Below, one piece after another: positions 16,962 to 27,326 of a stretch of DNA of 64,000 bases; position 1 is the first letter of the stretch, and every line of letters starts with the position of its first letter. The DNA lies in NCBI GenBank assembly GCA_963663245.1, contig OY760143.1, positions 372,001 through 436,000 of the forward strand. The letters are read 5' to 3'. A model generated the notes under the pieces. The model saw only the letters and a program-made list of their open reading frames with translations, searched no databases and was not told where the DNA came from. Source of the stretch: JAFGVL01 sp963663245. Lineage in GTDB: Bacteria; Bacteroidota; Bacteroidia; Bacteroidales; Paludibacteraceae. Made by a program: the position numbers and the translations under genes.

Positions 16962-18460
16962 TCCGCTTGTTTGTTTATTTTACGAATGACTTTATTAACA
17001 TCTAATAAATGTGCACAGGTTTGGAATGTACTCATCACTACTCCAAGCATTCCATGTAGGTTGATATTTTGACCTGAAAGAAGCAGGTTAGGTATCTTAG
17101 TTTTTGGTGATAAGAATGTTTTAATAGGGTCGTTACAGTCTTTAATAATACCGTACATAGATCCTCTGTGTGTCCCTGTATAATCTCTATAAGTTAGAGG
17201 GCTTGCACTGTCTACATAGTCGATAGCTTCTTCCATTTCTGGGAAGCGAATATATACACAATCAAGAGCCTTCTGAGTTTTTTCTTTTTTCCACGCAAGG
17301 TACTCATCACCCCTTTTCATTAAAGTAGTATTTTCCCATTTCTCCACATCCTCAAAATTCATCATGCATAAAACGACTATGCTTTCTGCAAATCCAGGGT
17401 TGTTTTTATCTTCTGTTGTATACATCATATACCCACGTGGCCACGATTCTTCTGTATAGTCTTCATGGTTCCAGATATAGTTTGTTTTGGAGTAGTATGT
17501 ATTTGCATTTACATGCTTAATCATTCCCTTTTTAAGTACAACATATAAGGAGAAATTAGAGATAGAATTCTCTAAATTCTCAATGCGTTTTACATATGCT
17601 TTTCTAAGTTTTCCTTCTTCTAATAATTTAAATGTTGGTACGGGATGTATGTTAGAGATAAAAGTGTCGCCATAATATTTTTCGCCATCAGCAGTTGATG
17701 CTGATATAATTGATGGTCCATCAAAGTTAAGTTTTGTCACCTCTTTATTAATGATAACTTTTCCGCCATTATTTTCAATTACTCCTTTAAGAAGTTCAGT
17801 CATATTTACACCATCTTCAGCAATTCTCCATGCACTATTAATAAAGAAATTATTGATATTTGCATGAATAAACATAGGTGTTTTGTCCATTATGCCAGCA
17901 TATAATCCGTTTGTTGCCCCTAGTAATGCTTTTAGTTCTTCATTGTCTGTAAGGGAATCAATAAAGGCATATGCAGGCTCTTGGTATGTATCAAAGTAAG
18001 ACATTTCCCCACTCTTAAATTCTCTTAGATTTAAGATGTCTGATTTATCCCAATATTCTTTCAAGGCAGTGGTGTATTTTTTAATAGCCTCTTCTTCTTC
18101 GGGGAAATAACTTATTAGTTTGGCTTCAAAATTTTCTCTACCCATAGCATATGAGTACTCTCTATCTCCAAAAATTATTTTTTCGTAAGCATCTTCATCA
18201 AGCTTGCTAATTTTTAAATCATCCGTAATTCCGAGGTAGCTAAATATTTTGTGTAATATTTCTCCTTTTCCAAGTGATCCAGCATAATGCATTCCAACGC
18301 TAAATGGGCACCCTTTTCTTTTGAATACTTGTAGGTTTCCTCCGATTTGAAAGTGTTTTTCAAGGATACAAACTGTTTTACCTTCTTTAGCTAGTAAGGC
18401 TCCAGAAACCAATCCGCCTAATCCACTCCCAACTATTACAACATCGTATTTAGTTTCCAT
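16958..18460 (-). CDS. CrtI/retinol saturase-like FAD oxidoreductase 1
   Basis: 500 residues. The N-terminal dinucleotide-binding fold reads VVIVGSGLGGL with EKH at the end of beta-2. A phytoene-desaturase-like body follows, ending in LLLSGQNINLHGMLGVV, the C-terminal FAD contact. The family desaturates or saturates conjugated chains. It is a paralogue of the next gene upstream (4 bases away). Both probably adjust unsaturation or ring oxidation of the aryl polyene; direction and substrate cannot be read from sequence. Confidence 0.85.
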   Translation of the reverse strand: METKYDVVIVGSGLGGLVSGALLAKEGKTVCILEKHFQIGGNLQVFKRKGCPFSVGMHYAGSLGKGEILHKIFSYLGITDDLKISKLDEDAYEKIIFGDREYSYAMGRENFEAKLISYFPEEEEAIKKYTTALKEYWDKSDILNLREFKSGEMSYFDTYQEPAYAFIDSLTDNEELKALLGATNGLYAGIMDKTPMFIHANINNFFINSAWRIAEDGVNMTELLKGVIENNGGKVIINKEVTKLNFDGPSIISASTADGEKYYGDTFISNIHPVPTFKLLEEGKLRKAYVKRIENLENSISNFSLYVVLKKGMIKHVNANTYYSKTNYIWNHEDYTEESWPRGYMMYTTEDKNNPGFAESIVVLCMMNFEDVEKWENTTLMKRGDEYLAWKKEKTQKALDCVYIRFPEMEEAIDYVDSASPLTYRDYTGTHRGSMYGIIKDCNDPIKTFLSPKTKIPNLLLSGQNINLHGMLGVVMSTFQTCAHLLDVNKVIRKINKQAE

Positions 18461-18464
18461 ATTT

Positions 18465-19958
18465 TTATTTCTTTTTTATTTTATTTACAAGATAATCTAA
18501 TCCTAAGAACTCTGAGCAAGTTAGCACTGAGCTTATCGTAACTCCTAAGATTCCATGCATATTTAAATTTTGTCCGGTGAAATATAAGTTTTTTATTCTA
18601 GAACGAGGAGTGATGATAGTAGAAAGAGGGTCGTTATAGTTTTTAAGTATGCCGTAGGAAGTTCCTTCGGGCGTTCCTGTATAATCACGATAGGTTAAAG
18701 GCGTTGATGTATAGTAACATTCAATATGCTTTCTTATGTCGGGAAATTTCTTTTCTATACTTTTAATTAGTTGTTCAGCTTTGTGCTGTTTAAAAGAGAG
18801 ATAATCTTCACCTCTATTTTCTACAAATGTATTTTCCCATTGTTTTACTTCATTATAATTCATGTAGCTCATTGCAATTACCCCATCAGTAAATTTGTCT
18901 GATTTTGAAGTAGCAGGGGTGTACATATAATAATGCTCAGGCCATGTTTTCTCATTATAGTTGCTTGTCCAAGCATTATCCGAATTGTAATGGTGAATGT
19001 TATAGTTTAAGTAGGGGAAGCTGTCTTTTTTCATTACCAGATAAACAGTAAACATACCAATTGTATTTTCTAAAGAATGGATTCTAGAAGCATAGTGCTT
19101 TTTTTGAATCTCAGGAGCTACAATTTTTAAAGTTGTAGAAGGGTGCATGCTTGAAATTATTTTATCAGCATATAGTTTTTCTCCATTTTCTAATTCAATA
19201 AATTGTGCCTTTTTATCGCTTCCTCCAATAGAAGTTACCTTTGTTGATAGGTGAACTTCTCCACCATTACTCTTAATCTCATCAGATAATTTGCCAGAGA
19301 GTTGAGAGCTACCATCTACAAATCTCCATGTGCTTTTTATAAAAGAATAATTTATTATTGCATGTACATAAAGAGGCGTTTTATCAGCAACGCCACCGTA
19401 TAGTGAATTCATGCCTGCTAGTACTTGTTGTAGTTTATAGTCTTTATCTATAGTTTTAAGATACTCATAAGCACTATCTCCATATAGGTTTTCATTACTG
19501 ATGTTTATCTTTGAATTATCAAAGGTGTACAGTGGAAATGAGTTGCAGATTTTTGCTAGAGACTGAATATAATTTTGTAGGTTCTCTCTGCTGTTTGGAA
19601 AATATTTTACGAGTTGATCAACAAAGTTTTCATGTCCCTGAGCAAATGGATATTCTAATGGGTCATTATCAAAACTAACTTTATTATAGGCATCTTTATC
19701 AAGTTGTTTAATTTTCAACTTATCCATTACGCCAAAGTATTTGAAATATTGGTTTAATACTTCCCCTTCACCAAGACTCTCTGTATAATTTAAACCAGTA
19801 TTAAAAAGAGTTTTATTCTTAGCAAATGATTGAATGCATCCACCAAGTTTTGTGTTTTTTTCAACTAAACAAACACTCATGCCTTCACGACTAAGGATGT
19901 TTGCACATAACAATCCGCCAAGTCCTCCTCCAATTATTATGACATCGTATTTACTCAT
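18465..19958 (-). CDS. CrtI/retinol saturase-like FAD oxidoreductase 2
   Basis: 497 residues, the same architecture as its downstream neighbour: VIIIGGGLGGL FAD motif, GLNYTESLGEGEVLNQ, and a C-terminal LYFTGQNLNMHGILGV motif. The conserved order of motifs shows an old tandem duplication. The start codon shares a base with the stop of the exporter gene upstream, so it is co-transcribed and coupled. Likely acts on the same polyene pathway. Confidence 0.85.
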   Translation of the reverse strand: MSKYDVIIIGGGLGGLLCANILSREGMSVCLVEKNTKLGGCIQSFAKNKTLFNTGLNYTESLGEGEVLNQYFKYFGVMDKLKIKQLDKDAYNKVSFDNDPLEYPFAQGHENFVDQLVKYFPNSRENLQNYIQSLAKICNSFPLYTFDNSKINISNENLYGDSAYEYLKTIDKDYKLQQVLAGMNSLYGGVADKTPLYVHAIINYSFIKSTWRFVDGSSQLSGKLSDEIKSNGGEVHLSTKVTSIGGSDKKAQFIELENGEKLYADKIISSMHPSTTLKIVAPEIQKKHYASRIHSLENTIGMFTVYLVMKKDSFPYLNYNIHHYNSDNAWTSNYNEKTWPEHYYMYTPATSKSDKFTDGVIAMSYMNYNEVKQWENTFVENRGEDYLSFKQHKAEQLIKSIEKKFPDIRKHIECYYTSTPLTYRDYTGTPEGTSYGILKNYNDPLSTIITPRSRIKNLYFTGQNLNMHGILGVTISSVLTCSEFLGLDYLVNKIKKK

Positions 19959-22900
19959 TATTTTTTGATGATATAAGTAATGTTTGAGGTGTATTTGCTC
20001 TTGTCAAGACGTTCACATTTAAACCCATTCTTATTTGCCCAATCAATTATTTTTTGTCCTGAGATATAAGTAAGGTTGTATTCTGTTTTATTAAACTTAA
20101 GGATTTTAGTTGAGTTGTATTCGATGTTTTTGGCAACTTTATTTCTTTTTAATAAATCAGCATCTGCGTCTCGTATTATTATAATGCCATTTGAACGAAG
20201 TTGTTTCATGCATTTATCAAGCACTTGCTTTTGAAGTTCTTCTGGCAAGTAGTGCAATACATCTAATATTAAATAAGCATCTGCTTTTGGAATATCGTAT
20301 TCTGCTATATTTTCACAACTGAATGATAATTGAGTATTCGTTGGATTAGTGTTTTTTGCAATTGCAATTTTTTCATCATCATAATCTATTGCTAGAATTT
20401 CTCGTTGATTTGAGCATAGACTTAGCATATATGGGATAAAGCCATATCCACATCCTAAATCTACAATTTTAGCGTCCCTAGGGATTTGTTTGTTGTAGAA
20501 CGAATAGTTGCCCTCTAGGATGAGTTTAGACTTCACATACCATTCTAAAACGGGTCCTTTAAAAATGAATTTATTGATAAGGTGTTGTCTGTAGAATTCG
20601 GTGCCTTCATATTGTTCTTGCATACGAGAGAACTCATCACGCATAATTGTAGTAACAGCTTTTGATTGCTCTCTATAGCTTTCGTTTAGTTCAGGCTTGA
20701 TTGATTTAACACTTACTTTATCCAGAGCTTTAATTGTAATAAAGCCACTTCTCATAAAGAACTCAGCTTTACGCAAGCATTGATGGGCTCCATGAATAAG
20801 TATCGGTTGAATATCAAGTCCAAAATCGTCGGCTAATTTCCATGCGCCTTGATGAAAACGCTTAATTTTTCCATCAGAAGTTCTCGTTCCTTCTGGGAAA
20901 ACTAGAATTGAGTAACCTTCATCTACTTTTCTCTTAATACGATCCATCTTTTCTATCCCTTTATATACTGGGAAATACTCAGCAAAGCGAACCATTACAC
21001 CATAAAAAGGATTGAACCAAACACCTTTGTTTGTAATAACAATCATTTTAGGATGTAAACGAAGTAGTAGTACTAAATCTAAAAAGGATTGATGATTAGC
21101 TACAAGAACAGAAGGTTTGCTAAAGTCAATTTTATCTATGTCGAGATAGGTCTTTTTAATTGATAGGACAATATCAACGATAAAACCACTTGATTTGCAT
21201 ATAATTACGTGATATATGTATCGAGCGAATTTTCTTTTTATTGGAAGTATTTTTAGTATCGGAACTAATAGGGTTAGTATTATAGAGTCAACTATAAATA
21301 CAGAGAATACAATAAGCGAAATAACTAAATTGAACAAGGTAATAGGTTCTACTCTAGCTTTTTGTTTTTTGCTTACCACGTAATTAAACAAGAGAGGGAG
21401 TACAGTGTATGAGATAATCATAACTGAACTAATGCCAAAAATGGAAACGGTTGCTATAGATTTAAGAGCAGGGTGTTTAGCGAATATTAATGCCCCAACA
21501 CCAAGAATCGTTGTAATTACAGAAAGTAGTACGGATAGCTTATATGGCTTTATATCATGATTCCCATATTTGTATTTGTTGAGTAAGCCTTTCATTATAA
21601 AAATGCTGTAATCTATGCCTAGGCCAAATATAAAGGTAGAGATGATAATATTAAAAATATTAAATTCAATTTGAAATATACTCATTAGGCCTAATGTCCA
21701 TACCCAACTTAGTAGAATTGGAGTCATGGTTATAATAGCTAATTCAATTCGTCCAAAAGAGATAAGGATAATTCCAAAAACGATTAGCATTGATAAGGTA
21801 ACGAGCTTATCAAAATCGTCTCTAAGTACATCAAAGAATTTATTGGAAAAGTACTGCTTATCAAAAATGATAGCATTTTCATCATTCTCAAAATGCTTGA
21901 AGAGTTCTGCTTTATTCTGACGGTCTACTTTTAGTATAGTGACGATTGTTTGTATGCTATCATTAGAGCTTATGTAGTTGCTTAAGAAGCTTTCTTGTAA
22001 AGGTTTGAATTCTTCTGCAGGTATAGGAGAAAAGTTTTTGTTTATTAAGCTATAAAATTGAGAAAAAGCATTTTCTTTAAATCGAAGTGTTGCTCCTTTT
22101 TCTATAATGATTTTTTGTAAATTTTCTCTATCGTGTTTGTCCCAGAAGTCATTCCATCTAGTTATTCTTTTTTCTTGTTCAGCAATACTTAATACTAAAT
22201 CAACACCTGAAGACTTTGAGGTGTATAATGGTGAAATGTCTTTTTGTGTTAGTTTTTCATTAAGCTTTTCAGCCTTAATTAATGCTTCTTCTAAAGTGTT
22301 TGCTGTTGTTGCAAAATAAACGGCACTCATCGTTTCAGAACTAATCTGTTCTAAATTCTTTTCGGCTTTAGCTAAATGAGGAGGTAGGTAATTTAAATTA
22401 GCGATATTACTATTAAATCGAATATTTCCAGCAAAAAATCCAAAAATAACGGATAAAATAATTAGCCCAATTACAAACGGTTTTTTCTGTTCAATTGGGA
22501 AGCTGGCGATTTTATCTAGAATTGGCAGTCTGTTTTTTGCCTCAACAAGAGCGTTATTCTTATTAAGTTTGGATAATAAGAATGGGATAATTAATAGTAC
22601 TAATAAGGCTGCAAACATAACACTAAATGCACCAAACATACCAAGTTGGTTCAGCGCTTCGGAGTCTATTATAAATAAACATAAGAAAGCTGACCCAGTG
22701 GTAATGCTGCTCATTAAAAGGGGGCCTGTTACGTCACGAAGTGTTGCTGATATTGAGCCACTATTTTTAAAGTGAGTAAAAACATGCAATGAATAGTCAA
22801 TAGAAATACCAACAAGAATAGCTCCTACACCAAGGGCAATTGCAGAGATGCTCCCACTAATAATTGATATCAAACTTATTGATAATCCCGCACCTAAAAC

Positions 22901-23803
22901 AACCGGTAAGAATAATAGCAATATTAATCGTATGCGTCTAAAATATAAATAGAAGATGATGAAAATTAATACGAGTACGATATTGACAGTAAGCATAATA
23001 TCGTTTTTTACTCGTTTAGCATTTGCTACTGCTACTGCTGTGCCTCCATAATATTCGATAAACGTATTAGGATGTGCCACCTTCATGCTATCAATAGCAT
23101 TGTCAATAGTTTCGATTAATTGAGCATTTTCATCTATATTGCCTGCGGGGAATGAAGGTTCAATAAATAATAAGAGTTTGGTTTTATCTTTTGTAAATAC
23201 ACAAGCATTGTTGAGAATGAAGTTCTCATCTAGTTTGAAGTATTTTAGTTTTTCTAAAGCAAGAGGAGTAATGCTAAAAGGGTCTTTAAAGATGTATTTC
23301 TTTGTAGCAAGCCCGGCTGGGGAAATAAGTGATTTAAAGTCTTTTTTTAATGTGCTTTCAATAGCCTCTTCCGTAAATGAACTGTCCATTTTCTGATAGT
23401 CATCTTCGCTAAGGTATAAAGGTAGATTTTCGTAAAAGAAATTGTATACTGTTAGAAAGGAACTTTCATCAGTTTTGAAATTGATATTTTTAATATGAAG
23501 CGAATCTAGTTGAATTAAACTAACTAGCTCTTCGGCATTTGTTATTAGCTTATCAGGGTTGTTGTTTGCACTATCACTATCAGAAAGTGTGACAATTATC
23601 TGGTCTGAGAACTTAGAATTGTCTAGAACAACACTGATGTCATCGATACGACCATCCTGAGGAATAATAGCCTTTATGTCTTCTTCGAGTTCTATGCCAG
23701 AGACAAAGAACGTTATTAAACCTACAATAGCAATTAGGCTAATGTAAAAGCTATAACTTCTTTTAGTGAAAGAGTTGTATATGGTTACAAACGGATTTTT
23801 CAT
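19958..23803 (-). CDS. MMPL exporter fused to PlsC acyltransferase and SAM methyltransferase
   Basis: 1281 residues in three parts. Residues 1 to about 830 form an RND/MMPL exporter: two halves, each a periplasmic domain followed by a group of membrane helices, with GISIDYS and GLGIDYS in the helix-4 equivalents. About 885-1060 is a PlsC/LPLAT domain with the HX4D motif NHQSFLD and FPEGTR. About 1110-1281 is a class I methyltransferase with VDLGCGYGF. In flexirubin-type clusters this fusion recurs. It may couple lipid acylation and methylation of the pigment to export. Start overlaps the stop of the glycosyltransferase gene by 4 bases. Confidence 0.88.
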   Translation of the reverse strand: MKNPFVTIYNSFTKRSYSFYISLIAIVGLITFFVSGIELEEDIKAIIPQDGRIDDISVVLDNSKFSDQIIVTLSDSDSANNNPDKLITNAEELVSLIQLDSLHIKNINFKTDESSFLTVYNFFYENLPLYLSEDDYQKMDSSFTEEAIESTLKKDFKSLISPAGLATKKYIFKDPFSITPLALEKLKYFKLDENFILNNACVFTKDKTKLLLFIEPSFPAGNIDENAQLIETIDNAIDSMKVAHPNTFIEYYGGTAVAVANAKRVKNDIMLTVNIVLVLIFIIFYLYFRRIRLILLLFLPVVLGAGLSISLISIISGSISAIALGVGAILVGISIDYSLHVFTHFKNSGSISATLRDVTGPLLMSSITTGSAFLCLFIIDSEALNQLGMFGAFSVMFAALLVLLIIPFLLSKLNKNNALVEAKNRLPILDKIASFPIEQKKPFVIGLIILSVIFGFFAGNIRFNSNIANLNYLPPHLAKAEKNLEQISSETMSAVYFATTANTLEEALIKAEKLNEKLTQKDISPLYTSKSSGVDLVLSIAEQEKRITRWNDFWDKHDRENLQKIIIEKGATLRFKENAFSQFYSLINKNFSPIPAEEFKPLQESFLSNYISSNDSIQTIVTILKVDRQNKAELFKHFENDENAIIFDKQYFSNKFFDVLRDDFDKLVTLSMLIVFGIILISFGRIELAIITMTPILLSWVWTLGLMSIFQIEFNIFNIIISTFIFGLGIDYSIFIMKGLLNKYKYGNHDIKPYKLSVLLSVITTILGVGALIFAKHPALKSIATVSIFGISSVMIISYTVLPLLFNYVVSKKQKARVEPITLFNLVISLIVFSVFIVDSIILTLLVPILKILPIKRKFARYIYHVIICKSSGFIVDIVLSIKKTYLDIDKIDFSKPSVLVANHQSFLDLVLLLRLHPKMIVITNKGVWFNPFYGVMVRFAEYFPVYKGIEKMDRIKRKVDEGYSILVFPEGTRTSDGKIKRFHQGAWKLADDFGLDIQPILIHGAHQCLRKAEFFMRSGFITIKALDKVSVKSIKPELNESYREQSKAVTTIMRDEFSRMQEQYEGTEFYRQHLINKFIFKGPVLEWYVKSKLILEGNYSFYNKQIPRDAKIVDLGCGYGFIPYMLSLCSNQREILAIDYDDEKIAIAKNTNPTNTQLSFSCENIAEYDIPKADAYLILDVLHYLPEELQKQVLDKCMKQLRSNGIIIIRDADADLLKRNKVAKNIEYNSTKILKFNKTEYNLTYISGQKIIDWANKNGFKCERLDKSKYTSNITYIIKK

Positions 23804-24987
23804 TTGCTATTCTTTCTACCTGTTAACTTTATTATCCCGTAGGATATAAACCCGATTGCTGTACCAGCAATTGTAGCTAAAGCTACGCTGCCAATTAAAT
23901 ATTGAAGAATATTAGTTTTTATTGTTTCAAAACCTATTTCATCAATGCTTATTAACCACTCTCCATGTCCCATTATATAACTTCCAAGTACATAGCTTAG
24001 ATATAGTATTAAAGGAATCATAGGAGGGATGCTTATATTTGCAAAAATAAAGAATATGGCTTTGTTTAGTTTTAGTAAGTGAGCGATTATAAAACCTACA
24101 ATTAATTGATATCCCCAAATTGGAAAGATTCCCATAAATACTCCAAATCCAATTGATGTTGCCGTTATATGCGCCGGAGCTCCAACCTGAAAGATATCTT
24201 CTTTTAAAACTCTTTTAAAGCCCTTAGACTTATACATCTTTCCAAAGCTTCTAGGCAAAAAATAAACTAAGGCTAGCGTAACAAGAATAAAATTTAATAT
24301 GCTAATTCTAAAGAAGTCATAAAAGGGTCTGAAGTGAGAAATGCGTTCTTCTTTTTTAGGATAAAATACATTAATTGGAATATTTTTTACCTTACAGCCT
24401 TTCCATGAAAGTCGTACAATATTCTCAATTTCAAATTCATATTTTTTAGAGAAGAACTTAAGTTTACTTGCTGGTTCAAGAGGATATAGACGATAGCCAG
24501 ATTGAGTATCTTCTAATTTAACGCCTGTTTCAACTAGAAACCAGAAGTTGGAAAACTTATTAGCAAAACTGCTGCCTTTAGACATTAGTTCTGGGTTAAG
24601 TGATCTTGACCCAATTAGCACAGTATTTTTTTCGTGTTGAAGTTCTTTTAAAAATATAGGTAAGTCTGATGCATAATGTTGCCCATCAGAATCGATAGTG
24701 ATAGCGTAAGAAAAACCATCTTTATAAGCTTCGTTAAACCCTAATAAAATTGCATTCCCTTTTCCTTGGTTGGCAGTGTATTCTATTAACGTTACCTTGT
24801 CTTTAAAGGGCTTTAGTAATTCGTTGGTTTGGTCTGTGCTTCCATCATTAACCACATATACATCATCGCAAAATGATAATACATCTTCTATAACACTTAC
24901 AATTGTTTGTTCGTTGTTATAGGTTGGGATGATTACGCAACAGTTTAACTTTTTAAAATCACTTTTATGTTGAATTTTATCGCTCAC
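23800..24987 (-). CDS. Family 2 glycosyltransferase fused to DUF2062
   Basis: 395 residues. The N-terminal GT2 domain (about 1-240) has VIIPTYNNEQT, NDGSTD and the DSDGQH metal site and is dolichyl-phosphate-mannose-synthase-like. The C-terminal part (about 265-390) is DUF2062 with several membrane helices (GVFMGIFPIWGYQ). This fusion is a familiar member of aryl-polyene clusters, where its substrate is not known. Overlaps the hotdog gene by 11 bases and the exporter by 4. Confidence 0.85.
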   Translation of the reverse strand: MSDKIQHKSDFKKLNCCVIIPTYNNEQTIVSVIEDVLSFCDDVYVVNDGSTDQTNELLKPFKDKVTLIEYTANQGKGNAILLGFNEAYKDGFSYAITIDSDGQHYASDLPIFLKELQHEKNTVLIGSRSLNPELMSKGSSFANKFSNFWFLVETGVKLEDTQSGYRLYPLEPASKLKFFSKKYEFEIENIVRLSWKGCKVKNIPINVFYPKKEERISHFRPFYDFFRISILNFILVTLALVYFLPRSFGKMYKSKGFKRVLKEDIFQVGAPAHITATSIGFGVFMGIFPIWGYQLIVGFIIAHLLKLNKAIFFIFANISIPPMIPLILYLSYVLGSYIMGHGEWLISIDEIGFETIKTNILQYLIGSVALATIAGTAIGFISYGIIKLTGRKNSK

Positions 24988-25342
24988 AATATTCTCCAGA
25001 CAGTTTTAATATTATACTATTCTCATTAGAAAGAATAGCGTTAACATACGTGCCAGTTTCACTTGGCTTGTAGTTAATAACTCCTTTTATGCTAGTTGTT
25101 TCATTAGGATTTAGCATGCCTAAAAACTTGATAGCTTTTGATGTTTTTAGTTGAAGCTTTTTATTCAGATGTTTAGATAAAATCTCTTTTACCATTTGTA
25201 TTTGACATACACCTGGTACTATAGGTATGCCTGGGAAATGGCCCTCAAATATTTGGTGGTCTTTGTTAATCTCAATTGATAGCTCAATGCTGTTGTCGTC
25301 CTGAGAATCTATGGTGTATGTGTAAAAATCTTCTAGTAACAT
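24977..25342 (-). CDS. FabZ/ApeI-like hotdog 3-hydroxyacyl-ACP dehydratase
   Basis: 121 residues, a single hotdog fold with FEGHFPGIPIVPGVCQIQM, in which the His of GHFPG is the catalytic base of FabA/FabZ dehydratases. In polyene synthesis it would remove water after each ketoreduction, leaving the double bond in place. It is one of two hotdog dehydratase candidates in the cluster (the other is near 34 kb). The start overlaps the stop of the lipoprotein gene by 1 base. Confidence 0.8.
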   Translation of the reverse strand: MLLEDFYTYTIDSQDDNSIELSIEINKDHQIFEGHFPGIPIVPGVCQIQMVKEILSKHLNKKLQLKTSKAIKFLGMLNPNETTSIKGVINYKPSETGTYVNAILSNENSIILKLSGEYCER

Positions 25343-25968
25343 TATTTTGTCTTTATGAGATTAAGCTCGAATTTTAACCCAATATTACTTTGTTCGATTA
25401 CAATTTTTTTTGGAATACCTTTTTCCAAATTATAGCTTTGAGCAATACGTTTTGTAAATTTATTTTTAGTGAGAATCTTCTCCAGATCCTTCTTAGGACT
25501 GTAAAAATAATAATATCTTTCTGAATCTTCTTTTACTTTAACTATTATTCGATTATTTTCCTCGTCTAAGTATATTTTCTTCTTTTCGTCAGTAGGTGTA
25601 TCAATTAATAATTTTATGTTTTTTTGAAGTGTATTGAGTATGATTTTTTTATTCAAAAAGTCCTTGCAACTAATTACCTTAAATTGATTGTTTTTGTATT
25701 CAAGATCTAGTAAGTTCAGGCCAAATTCCGACACAAAAATTATACGTTTAGTACTATCAATATCGTTCTTTTTAAAATAAAATAGGCCTGAAAAATGATT
25801 ATCTTTCAGGTCTATCTTTGCTTTATATAGTGCTACTTTGTAGCCTCTCTCAAGAGGCGCTGCTAAGCTTGGTATGTCTTGAGTCGTTTGTTGTAGTCTC
25901 GATGTAGGACTACATGCTACAAAAAATAATATATTAAAGAATAAAAGTACTCGCAGGAATTGCTTCAT
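25342..25968 (-). CDS. Cluster lipoprotein, possible LolB-like partner
   Basis: 208 residues with a lipoprotein signal (LLFFNILFFVACSP, lipid Cys20). The rest is beta-rich without a motif I can name. It overlaps the LolA-like gene by 35 bases, and the start cannot be moved without losing the signal peptide. The pairing LolA-like carrier plus outer-membrane lipoprotein parallels LolA/LolB and suggests a dedicated route that hands the lipidic pigment to the outer membrane. LolB assignment is inference from context. Confidence 0.7.
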   Translation of the reverse strand: MKQFLRVLLFFNILFFVACSPTSRLQQTTQDIPSLAAPLERGYKVALYKAKIDLKDNHFSGLFYFKKNDIDSTKRIIFVSEFGLNLLDLEYKNNQFKVISCKDFLNKKIILNTLQKNIKLLIDTPTDEKKKIYLDEENNRIIVKVKEDSERYYYFYSPKKDLEKILTKNKFTKRIAQSYNLEKGIPKKIVIEQSNIGLKFELNLIKTK

Positions 25969-26560
25969 TTATTTTTCTGTTTTTAAAAGTAATTATAGTG
26001 AAGTCTTCTTTGTTTTCCTTGATAATTACTTTGTAAATAGTATGATCTTTAGTGCTAAAATACAAGGCAATTTCTTGAATAATACCTTTCATTTTCGGGT
26101 CCTTAGGCTGAAGTTTTACTAAGTATGTTTTACTATTTTTATAAGCTTTGATAGAAAATTTTTTTTCTTCAAGTAGAGTTCCTCTTACAGAACTTACAAT
26201 TAGCTTGTTTACTTCTTGAAAGGCTTTGTTGGAATCAATATCGTACTCACTTTTTTTCTCATCATCTTTAATAATAAACTTCCCATTGTTAATTACAATA
26301 ATGTATTTAAAAGGAGAAGTGTATTCCCAACGCAGTTTATTCTCTTTCTGAAACCAGAAACGGCCCTTTGATGTTATTGTATCATCTATAAAAGCAAGGT
26401 GTTTTTCTTGTGTAAATAAACTGCTTATAGTATTTGTTTTCGCGGATGTTTCAGCTAGCTTCTTTTCTAATTCTTTTATGTTTTTTACGGCAACATATTT
26501 TGATTGAGCTCCAATGCTGATACAGCTAAGTATGCTTATAAATAATATGATTTTTCTCAT
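25934..26560 (-). CDS. LolA-like periplasmic lipid/lipoprotein carrier
   Basis: 208 residues: signal peptide (KIILFISILSCISIGAQ), then the LolA half-barrel pattern with FTQEK, GRFWFQKENKLRWEYTSPF and a long run of beta strands. LolA family proteins shield lipids across the periplasm. Specialised copies are typical of aryl-polyene clusters and probably carry the pigment rather than lipoproteins. It lies between a deacetylase and a lipoprotein gene. Confidence 0.85.
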   Translation of the reverse strand: MRKIILFISILSCISIGAQSKYVAVKNIKELEKKLAETSAKTNTISSLFTQEKHLAFIDDTITSKGRFWFQKENKLRWEYTSPFKYIIVINNGKFIIKDDEKKSEYDIDSNKAFQEVNKLIVSSVRGTLLEEKKFSIKAYKNSKTYLVKLQPKDPKMKGIIQEIALYFSTKDHTIYKVIIKENKEDFTIITFKNRKINEAIPASTFIL

Positions 26561-26567
26561 GGTTTTC

Positions 26568-27326
26568 TTAATTTTTCAGTAATTCATCAACTCTTACTAC
26601 CTGCCATTCTCTATCTTTCGAATATTCTAAAACTGCTTGTGTTACAGCATATGTTTTGTTAGTTGTATCATGTAAAAGAATAATGTCACCATCTTTAATC
26701 TTTCTCAATACTTTTTTAATAATATTTTCAGTGGTTCTTGAGGTTGTATCAAAAGAACGAATGCTCCACCCAATAGTTTTTAAATTCAATTTTGATACCG
26801 CTTTTGCAACTAGAGGATTTGTAACTCCAAAGGGAGGTCTAAAGTACTTATTTTTTTCTTGACTTATATTATTTATTAGTTCTTGAGTCTTTGTTAAGTC
26901 AGCAATTATTTTTTTTGAAGAGAATAATGGAAAGAAGTTGCTATGAGAGTAGGAGTGGTTGCCAATAAAATGACCTGCTTCATGCACTTTCTGTACAATT
27001 TCTGAGTGTTCCTCAATTTCTTTTCCAATCATAAAGAATGATGCCTGAGCATTATATTTTTTAAGCAACTCTAAAAGTAGAGTTGTTTTTTTAGGATGAG
27101 GTCCATCATCGAAAGTAATTGCAATTCTCTTTTTAGCATTTGGGTTGCTGTTAAGCGTTTTAATAAATAAGCCAGAGCGTATGTTCGATGCACCCCAAAA
27201 AATAAATATAGAGTAAAGTAATGTGCTACAGACTGTAGCAATTATAGCCGTAGAAGTATTAGTATAGATAAAAAAACAAATAACTAATACGACATAGATT
27301 CCTGTTATGGAATAAAATCTTAGCAT
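26568..27326 (-). CDS. Membrane-anchored polysaccharide deacetylase-like protein (NodB)
   Basis: 252 residues. Two N-terminal membrane helices (about 5-55) precede a NodB domain with the metal/catalytic motifs TFDDGPH, HSYSH and RPPFG and the late motif ILLHD. The family (CE4) removes acetyl groups from carbohydrates. The same gene type recurs in flexirubin clusters, where its substrate is not established. Overlaps the end of the upstream KS-like gene by 7 bases. Confidence 0.83.
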   Translation of the reverse strand: MLRFYSITGIYVVLVICFFIYTNTSTAIIATVCSTLLYSIFIFWGASNIRSGLFIKTLNSNPNAKKRIAITFDDGPHPKKTTLLLELLKKYNAQASFFMIGKEIEEHSEIVQKVHEAGHFIGNHSYSHSNFFPLFSSKKIIADLTKTQELINNISQEKNKYFRPPFGVTNPLVAKAVSKLNLKTIGWSIRSFDTTSRTTENIIKKVLRKIKDGDIILLHDTTNKTYAVTQAVLEYSKDREWQVVRVDELLKN

